Assembly (NCBI GenBank): GCA_009693905.1
Contig: SHWG01000007.1
Coordinates: 1 to 34,702, forward strand
DNA: 34,702 bases
Direction of reading: 5' to 3'
Source: Rhodospirillales bacterium
GTDB taxonomy: Bacteria; Pseudomonadota; Alphaproteobacteria; Rhodospirillales; 2-12-FULL-67-15
In this document: positions 30,132-34,702 of the stretch, piece by piece
Layout: every line of letters starts with the position of its first letter
Numbering within the stretch: position 1 is the stretch's first letter
The notes under the pieces: model-generated
What the model saw: only the letters and a program-made list of their open reading frames with translations
What the model was told of the DNA's origin: nothing
Database searches by the model: none
Translations under genes and position numbers: made by a program

Positions 30132-31142
30132 ATGGCGTTTCGGCATAATTGGATCGGGCGGGGCACTGTCTTGGCGGCGGCGTTGGCCGTCGGCGCTTGC
30201 GCGCCGGTGCCGAGGATACCTTCCCCCTACGTCGGCTGCGACGAGGTACCGCCCGACGTATTCGAATCCGTGGACTGGGACGCCGCGCGCAGGATCAACG
30301 TGCGTATCCGCGACGGCGAATTCCAGCCTTCCCTGATCCGGCTCTACCAGGGCCGCCCCTATGTGATGCGGATCGAAAACCGCGACCGCGGCGCGCGGCG
30401 GTTCCAATCGCGGGAGTTTTTCCAGGCGGTCTATATCCATTCCCTGACCAGGCCGAGCGGGACCTATTCGGTCGAGTGCCCGTGGGGCGTGCGCGTGTCG
30501 CCAGGCGAGGTCGCGGAGGTGCGTTTCATCGCCGCCCGCGACGGCCGTTACGAGTATTCCGACGATGTGCTCCCCTTTGTGTTCGGCGCCATCCCGGACG
30601 GCATCGTCCACATCGAACAGCCGCCGGCGATCGCCGCCCTGATGTCGCCGGTGGCTCCGGGAATCATCAAGCCCGAGGATGTCCCGGCCGGGCCTTACAC
30701 CCCCGTCGCCGTGCCCGTCGTTCCACCCGCGCCCGAGACACCCCCTTCGCCCGCCGATCCCGCCCTGTTCCCGCTGCCGATGCCCGCGCCGGAGATACCC
30801 GCGATGCCGGTCGAGCCCGTCACGCTGCCAATACCGATGCCCGCGCCCGAGGCCCCTTCGCCCGCCGATCCCGCCCTGCTCCCGCTGCCGATGCCGGCGC
30901 CGGAGATACCCGCGATGCCGGTCGAGCCCGCCCTGCTGCCAATACCGCTGCCGGCACCCGAGACTCCGCCTCCCGCCGATCCCGTCCTGCTCCCGCCGCC
31001 TTCGCCCGCGCCGGTTCGGCCGGCCGAGCCGGAAGCGGCGCCGACGCCACCGCCCGCGCCGCCTCGGTCACTCCTGCCCCAACCAGCGCCTCAGGGCCTA
31101 TTCGAAAAAAATCCCGGCGGCGTCGGCCTGTTCGGGCAATAA
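30132..31142 (+). CDS. Cupredoxin-like lipoprotein with proline-rich tandem repeats
   Basis: This 336-residue protein has a lipoprotein signal with lipobox VGAC (Cys23). A cupredoxin-like domain spans about 53-162 (RRINVRIRDGEFQPSLIRLY, PYVMRIENRD, REFFQAV, VSPGEVAEVRFIAARDGRYEY). In copper-binding relatives a histidine usually precedes the RF/DF position; here it is ARRF, so copper binding is doubtful. From about 200 to 315 the chain is almost all proline, alanine, leucine and methionine, with two and a part copies of a 37-residue unit beginning PADPALxPLPMPAPEIPAMPVEP. The tail may span the periplasm or bind a partner. The ATG at 30132 is chosen for the signal peptide. I do not recognise the protein as a named family member. 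Confidence 0.75.
   Translation: MAFRHNWIGRGTVLAAALAVGACAPVPRIPSPYVGCDEVPPDVFESVDWDAARRINVRIRDGEFQPSLIRLYQGRPYVMRIENRDRGARRFQSREFFQAVYIHSLTRPSGTYSVECPWGVRVSPGEVAEVRFIAARDGRYEYSDDVLPFVFGAIPDGIVHIEQPPAIAALMSPVAPGIIKPEDVPAGPYTPVAVPVVPPAPETPPSPADPALFPLPMPAPEIPAMPVEPVTLPIPMPAPEAPSPADPALLPLPMPAPEIPAMPVEPALLPIPLPAPETPPPADPVLLPPPSPAPVRPAEPEAAPTPPPAPPRSLLPQPAPQGLFEKNPGGVGLFGQ
30750..31010 (+). repeat. 111-bp tandem repeat coding for the proline-rich tail
   Basis: Units begin at 30750 and 30861, with a third, truncated unit at 30972, each starting at a PADP codon group. Units one and two are nearly identical in protein sequence. Inside each unit a half-repeat is visible (PLPMPAPEIPAMPVEP and LPIPMPAPE). 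Length variation between strains is likely. Confidence 0.75.
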
Positions 31143-31193
31143 ACTCCACCGGGCGGCGGCACTTATCCACACGCCGCCGCGGCTTGCGCGCGC

Positions 31194-31223
31194 TTTCCGT
31201 CCCCGCCTCCGGCTTGGTATAGT
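31194..31223 (+). promoter_or_regulatory. Promoter of the SRP RNA gene
   Basis: TATAGT (31218-31223) lies seven bases before the first base-paired G of the RNA. TTTCCG (31194-31199) is a weak -35 box with an 18-base spacer. Confidence 0.45.
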
Positions 31224-31227
31224 CCGG

Positions 31228-31327
31228 GCGGGAGGTTGGCGCCGGACGGGTCCCTCGCCAACCCGGTCAGGTCCGAAAGGAAGCAGCCGTAACGAGTTTC
31301 GGCCCGGGTCGACGTTCAGCCTCCCAC
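31228..31327 (+). ncRNA. ffs: Signal recognition particle RNA, small (4.5S) type
   Basis: The universally conserved SRP core is plain: GGTCAGGTCCGAAAGGAAGC followed by AGCCGTAACGA (31265-31295), giving the GGAA tetraloop hairpin and the asymmetric loop bound by Ffh. The ends pair as GGGAGG (31229-31234) with CCTCCC (31320-31325), making a single long hairpin of about 100 bases. The RNA forms the particle that brings inner-membrane proteins to FtsY and the translocon. Position just upstream of dnaX is common in alphaproteobacteria. The exact ends are estimated from the pairing. Confidence 0.93.
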
Positions 31328-31361
31328 CTTCACCGCCTATTCCTCAGGCCCCTCACGCCCA

Positions 31362-32993
31362 ATGACCGGACCAGGCGAACGCAATTTCCTTTCCTCCGGC
31401 GACGCGGCCGGCGGGGCCTATCGGGTCCTCGCCCGCAAGTACCGCCCCGCGACCTTCGCCGACTTGATCGGCCAGGAGGCGATGGTGCGCACGCTCACCA
31501 ACGCGCTGCGCTCGGGCCGGCTCGCGCACGCCTTCGTGTTGACCGGCGTGCGCGGCGTGGGCAAGACGACGACCGCGCGGATCATCGCCCGCGCGCTCAA
31601 CTGCGTCGGCCCCGACGGCCAGGGCGGGCCGACCGGGTCGCCGTGCGGCGCGTGCGAGCATTGCCGGGCGATCGCCGAGGACCGCCATGTCGACGTGCTC
31701 GAAATGGACGCCGCCAGCCGGACCGGCGTCGACGAGATGCGCGAGCTGATCGAGGGCGTGCGCTACCGCCCGACTTCGGCGCGCTACAAAATCTACATCG
31801 TCGACGAAGTCCACATGCTGTCGAAGAACGCCTTCAACGCGCTCTTGAAAACGCTCGAAGAGCCGCCGCCGCACGTGAAGTTCGTCTTCGCCACCACCGA
31901 AATCCGCAAGGTTCCGGTCACGGTGCTGTCGCGCTGCCAACGCTTCGACCTCCGCCGCATCGACGAGGACGTCTTGAAGACGCACTTCCGCCGCATCGCC
32001 GAGCGCGAAGGTGCCCGCATCGCCGAGGCCGCGCTCGGCCTGATCGCGCGCGCCGCCGACGGCAGCGTGCGCGACGGCCTCAGTTTGCTCGACCAGGCCA
32101 TCTCCCATGTCCACGACAAGGATTCGGCCGGCGATGACGGCGGCGCGGCGCAGCGCGAAATAACCGAGGCCGAGGTCCGCGCCATGCTCGGGCTCGCCGA
32201 CCGCACGCTGACCTTCGATCTGGTCGAGGCCGCGCTCAAGGGCGACGGTAAGCGCGCGCTCGACGTGCTTTCCGCCCAGCACGACGCCGGCGCGGAGGCC
32301 GCCCAGACGATCGAGGATACGCTTGGCCTCGTCCATTGGCTGACGCGGATCAAGCTCGTGCCCGAAGCCGCCGACGACCTGGCGGTGCCGGAGTTGGAGC
32401 GCAAGCGCGGGCGGGCGATGGCCGACGCGCTCGCGATCCCCGCCCTCGCGCGCGCCTGGCAAATCCTGCTCAAGGGTCTCGCCGAAACCCGCGCCGCCCC
32501 GAACGGCGCCGAAGCCGCGGCAATGGTCCTGGTGCGGCTCGCCTACGCGAGCGCGCTGCCGACTCCGGAAGAGGCGATCCGCGCGCTCATCCCGCCGGCA
32601 GGCGGGCCAATGGTCTCGCCGGTAGGTGGGCCAATGAAGGAACCGCCGGCGGCCCCCGCCCAGCCGATGCCCGCCCCGCAATCCCGCCCGCCGAGTTCTT
32701 CGCCCCGATCCTCGGCCGCGTTGGCGCGGCCCGCGCCCCAGACCCAGTCCGAGCCCGAAACCGAGCCGCAAGCCGCCGCCGGCATGCGCACGTTGACCGA
32801 GGAACAGGCGGCGGCGCGCGACGCGGCGCGCGCCGAGATCGCCCTGCATCCCTTCGTCCGCGCGGTCCATGCCGTCTTTCCCGAGGCCCGCCTCGAAGCG
32901 GTGCGTTCCCCGTTACGCGAAGGCATGCCCAACGGCATGACGCCGCCGGCGGCCGATCGACCGGGCACGGACGACGAACCGGACCGCGAATGA
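31362..32993 (+). CDS. dnaX: DNA polymerase III subunit gamma/tau
   Basis: DnaX is the clamp-loader ATPase that also holds the replicase together. The 543-residue protein has Walker A GVRGVGKTT (62-70), four zinc-binding cysteines (81, 95, 98, 101), a Walker B with IYIVDEVHML and the SRC motif LSRCQRFDLRRI. The third domain follows, then a proline-rich linker (about 411-470) and the tau C-terminal domain (LHPFVRAVHAVFPEARLEAVR). I see no obvious slippery A-run, so a shorter gamma form by frameshifting is not supported. Residues 411-426 are encoded by a 24-bp tandem repeat related to the palindrome in ptsH and gltB. It overlaps ybaB by four bases. Confidence 0.96.
   Translation: MTGPGERNFLSSGDAAGGAYRVLARKYRPATFADLIGQEAMVRTLTNALRSGRLAHAFVLTGVRGVGKTTTARIIARALNCVGPDGQGGPTGSPCGACEHCRAIAEDRHVDVLEMDAASRTGVDEMRELIEGVRYRPTSARYKIYIVDEVHMLSKNAFNALLKTLEEPPPHVKFVFATTEIRKVPVTVLSRCQRFDLRRIDEDVLKTHFRRIAEREGARIAEAALGLIARAADGSVRDGLSLLDQAISHVHDKDSAGDDGGAAQREITEAEVRAMLGLADRTLTFDLVEAALKGDGKRALDVLSAQHDAGAEAAQTIEDTLGLVHWLTRIKLVPEAADDLAVPELERKRGRAMADALAIPALARAWQILLKGLAETRAAPNGAEAAAMVLVRLAYASALPTPEEAIRALIPPAGGPMVSPVGGPMKEPPAAPAQPMPAPQSRPPSSSPRSSAALARPAPQTQSEPETEPQAAAGMRTLTEEQAAARDAARAEIALHPFVRAVHAVFPEARLEAVRSPLREGMPNGMTPPAADRPGTDDEPDRE
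32592..32639 (+). repeat. 24-bp tandem repeat in the dnaX linker
   Basis: Two in-frame 24-base units (32592-32615 and 32616-32639) encode PPAGGPMV and SPVGGPMK. Each holds the hairpin core CGCCGG-YAG-GYGGGCCAATG. The same core, with the same reading frame, gives PPADGPTKE in the HPr extension. Confidence 0.6.
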
Positions 32994-33313
32994 AGAACCT
33001 GGGCCAGATGCTGAAGCAGGCGGGCGAGTTGCAAGCGCGCATGCAGGCGATGCAGGAACAGCTGATGCTTCTGGAAGTGACGGGAAGCTCCGGCGGCGGC
33101 CAGGTCGAAGTCACGATGACCGGCAAGGGCGAAGTGCGCCGGGTGCGGATCGCGCCCGAGCTGCTCGCCGCCGGCGCCGCCCAGGCGTTGGAAGACCTGG
33201 TCCGCGTCGCCGTCAACGACGCCCGCGCCAAGGCCGACGCCGAGGCCCGCGCGCGCCTCGCCGAGATCACCGGTGGGCTGCCGCTGCCCCCCGGATTCCA
33301 GCTTCCGTTCTGA
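32990..33313 (+). CDS. Nucleoid-associated protein, YbaB/EbfC family
   Basis: This 107-residue DNA-binding protein of the YbaB/EbfC family binds DNA as a dimer and helps compact the nucleoid. The sequence has the family start MKNLGQMLKQAGELQARMQAMQEQL (a helix likely to dimerise), the glycine-rich GSSGGGQVEVTMTGKGEVRRVRI strand region and the C-terminal LPPGFQLPF close to the usual 'G-LPPG' ending. Its ATG overlaps the dnaX stop (ATGA). recR follows after nine bases, the classical dnaX-ybaB-recR operon. Confidence 0.93.
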   Translation: MKNLGQMLKQAGELQARMQAMQEQLMLLEVTGSSGGGQVEVTMTGKGEVRRVRIAPELLAAGAAQALEDLVRVAVNDARAKADAEARARLAEITGGLPLPPGFQLPF

Positions 33314-33322
33314 CATTCGCCG

Positions 33323-33910
33323 ATGCTCGACATCGAACGGCTGATCCAGATGCTCGCGCGACTGCCGGGCTTGGGCCCCCGCTCGGCCCGGCGCGTGGCG
33401 TTGCATCTTCTCAAGCGCCGCGACGCCATCCTCGCGCCCTTGATCCAGGCGCTGACCGAGGCCGCCGCCAACGTCCGCGTCTGCGGCGCTTGCGGCAACC
33501 TCGACACCGCCGACCCTTGCGGCATCTGCGCCAATCCGAAACGCGACGGAAGCGTCGTTTGCGTCGTCGAGGACGTGGCCGATTTGTGGGCGATGGAGCG
33601 CACCGGGGCGTTTCGCGGGCACTATCACGTGCTCGGCGGCGCGCTCTCGGCCCTCGACGGCGTCGGCCCCGAGGAGCTGCGGATTCCCAAATTGATCGAG
33701 CGCGTCCGGGCCGAGCGCACCGCCGAGGTGATTCTCGCCACCAACTCGACCGTCGAGGGCCAAACCACCGCGCACTATATCGCCGAAAGGCTTTCGGGAG
33801 CGGGCGCCAAGGTCTCGGGTCTGGCGCAAGGCATTCCGGTCGGGGGCGAACTCGACTATCTCGACGACGGCACGCTCTCGGCCGCGCTCAAAACGCGAAG
33901 GCCGCTGTAA
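33323..33910 (+). CDS. recR: Recombination protein RecR
   Basis: RecR works with RecF and RecO to load RecA at gaps in single-stranded DNA. The 195-residue protein has the N-terminal helix-hairpin-helix ([20 protein letters not shown]), a zinc finger with Cys54, Cys57, Cys66 and Cys69, a TOPRIM domain ([28 protein letters not shown]) and the C-terminal Walker B-like region ([23 protein letters not shown]). Length is normal. It is the last gene of the dnaX operon and is followed by a hairpin. Confidence 0.96.
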   Translation: MLDIERLIQMLARLPGLGPRSARRVALHLLKRRDAILAPLIQALTEAAANVRVCGACGNLDTADPCGICANPKRDGSVVCVVEDVADLWAMERTGAFRGHYHVLGGALSALDGVGPEELRIPKLIERVRAERTAEVILATNSTVEGQTTAHYIAERLSGAGAKVSGLAQGIPVGGELDYLDDGTLSAALKTRRPL

Positions 33911-33924
33911 TACCAACGGCCAGG

Positions 33925-33952
33925 GGTCTTTGATCCGTCACGATCAAAGGCC
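33925..33952. terminator. Hairpin between convergent recR and rmuC
   Basis: An 11-base stem with one G-T pair (GGTCTTTGATC and GATCAAAGGCC) and a six-base loop lies 14 bases after the recR stop and 12 bases after the rmuC stop. In reverse orientation it matches the pckA-trkH hairpin at 24 of 28 bases. There is no T-run. Confidence 0.6.
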
Positions 33953-33964
33953 ATTGATGTAATT

Positions 33965-34702
33965 CTATTTCTCGGGAACGTCGGCTTCGGCGATGCGGCC
34001 GATGCGGTTTGCGAGCTTGCCCGCCGAAATCTTGACCTGGCGCAATGTTTCGACCACCCGGTTGAACCCGTTCTCCAAGTCCGCCGTCCGCTTATCGAGC
34101 AGGTCGGCGTCCTCTTTCAGGCGCTGGACCTCGGCGCGGATTTCCTGGGCGCGTTCGACCATTTCGGCGTCGAGCACGATCGCACGCACCGTCGTCAGCA
34201 CCGCCATCAAGGTCGTGGGCGAGACGATGCCGACCCGGCGGCGGTGCGCCTCGGCGACCGTTTCGGGCAGGCTGGTGTGGATTTCCGCGTACACGGATTC
34301 GGAGGGCACGAACATCAGCGCCCAGTCGGCGGTTTCCCCGGGCACGATGTATTTATCCGCGATGTCCGCCACGTGCTTGGAAACATCGACCTTGAACGCG
34401 CGCAGCGCCGCCACGCGGGCGTTGTCGTCGGCCGCCTTGCGCAAGCCCTGGAACGATTCGAGCGGAAACTTGGCGTCGACCCCGATCGGCCCGGGCGGTT
34501 TCGGAAGTTTAACGAGACAATCCACCCGTTTGCCGTTCGCCAGCGTCGCCTGCAACTCGTAGGCCGCCGCGGGCAGGATGTCGCGCACCAGTTCCTCCAT
34601 CTGGAATTGGCCGAAGGCGCCGCGCGCCTGCTTGTCGCCGAGGACCCGGTTGAGGCCGACCACCTGCTCCGCCAGTTTCTCGATGTTGCCGCGCGCCTGG
34701 TC
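33965..34702 (-). CDS. rmuC: DNA recombination protein RmuC, incomplete at the window edge
   Basis: The visible 245 codons are the C-terminal part of RmuC, a nuclease-related protein thought to limit inversions at inverted repeats. The region includes the core GAFGQFQMEELVRDILP, the DAKFPLESFQ segment, ADKYIVPGETADWALMFVPSESVYAEI and VGIVSPTTLMAVLTTVRAI, all standard for the family. A coiled-coil stretch (AQEIRAEVQRLKEDADLLDKR) precedes the end. The reading frame is open through 34702, so the N-terminal coiled coil and the start lie outside. It converges on recR. Confidence 0.93.
   Translation of the reverse strand, partial: DQARGNIEKLAEQVVGLNRVLGDKQARGAFGQFQMEELVRDILPAAAYELQATLANGKRVDCLVKLPKPPGPIGVDAKFPLESFQGLRKAADDNARVAALRAFKVDVSKHVADIADKYIVPGETADWALMFVPSESVYAEIHTSLPETVAEAHRRRVGIVSPTTLMAVLTTVRAIVLDAEMVERAQEIRAEVQRLKEDADLLDKRTADLENGFNRVVETLRQVKISAGKLANRIGRIAEADVPEK

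Noticed and set aside
31362-32993. Programmed frameshift in dnaX producing gamma
   Set aside because: No A-AAA-AAG-like slippery run was found; the tau reading frame is continuous.

Overview
The window is high-GC bacterial chromosome with the gene content of a free-living alphaproteobacterium, most likely Rhodospirillales-like. The inference rests on three things: the regulatory PTS set (short HprK, mannose-type EIIA, HPr, EI) next to rapZ and a ChvG/ChvI two-component system with pckA nearby; the cytochrome c / kdsB / pheA / nudC / SRP RNA / dnaX / ybaB / recR order; and a compact alphaproteobacterial-type SRP RNA. kdsB and uppP indicate a Gram-negative envelope. I see no CRISPR array, tRNA, rRNA, insertion sequence or phage gene.

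Layout. 1-1020: a ParD/ParE toxin-antitoxin pair with its own promoter and palindromic operator, flanked by a degenerate copy of the last 48 bp of ptsI. 972-4961 (minus): ptsI, ptsH, EIIA-Man, rapZ, hprK, tightly packed. 5031-5090: twin REP-like hairpins. 5106-7415 (minus): chvG, chvI. 7449-10111 (plus): a HugZ/DUF2470-type gene and pckA, divergent from chvI through a promoter whose -10 box is shared by both strands. 10296-11735 (minus): trkH. 11829-11949: a four-hairpin repeat. 11950-18038 (minus): gltD and gltB (glutamate synthase). 18377-19180 (plus): uppP. 19185-25747 (minus): yejA-yejB-yejE-yejF plus a GhrA-type reductase. 25843-27169 (minus): hisN and a membrane-anchored cytochrome c. 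27296-28982 (plus): kdsB, pheA. 29012-29974 (minus): nudC. 30132-33910 (plus): a cupredoxin-like lipoprotein with a proline-rich repeat tail, the SRP RNA, dnaX, ybaB, recR. 33965 to the right edge (minus): rmuC, incomplete.

How the genes fit together. The left half is a carbon/nitrogen/envelope control block: the PTS phosphorelay with HPr kinase, ChvG-ChvI and gluconeogenic PckA are classically neighbours in alphaproteobacteria. The rest is mostly housekeeping: ammonium assimilation, potassium uptake, undecaprenyl-phosphate recycling, peptide import, histidine and phenylalanine synthesis, Kdo activation, and replication/recombination.

The most unusual signal is a family of GC-rich palindromic repeats lying inside or at the edges of otherwise conserved genes: the N-terminal ends of HPr, RapZ and GltB, the C-terminal end of PheA, and a linker of DnaX. 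Aligned copies in rapZ and gltB carry the Shine-Dalgarno-like sequence and the start codon itself. This resembles protein-embedded palindromic elements known from Rickettsia, but I do not recognise this family.
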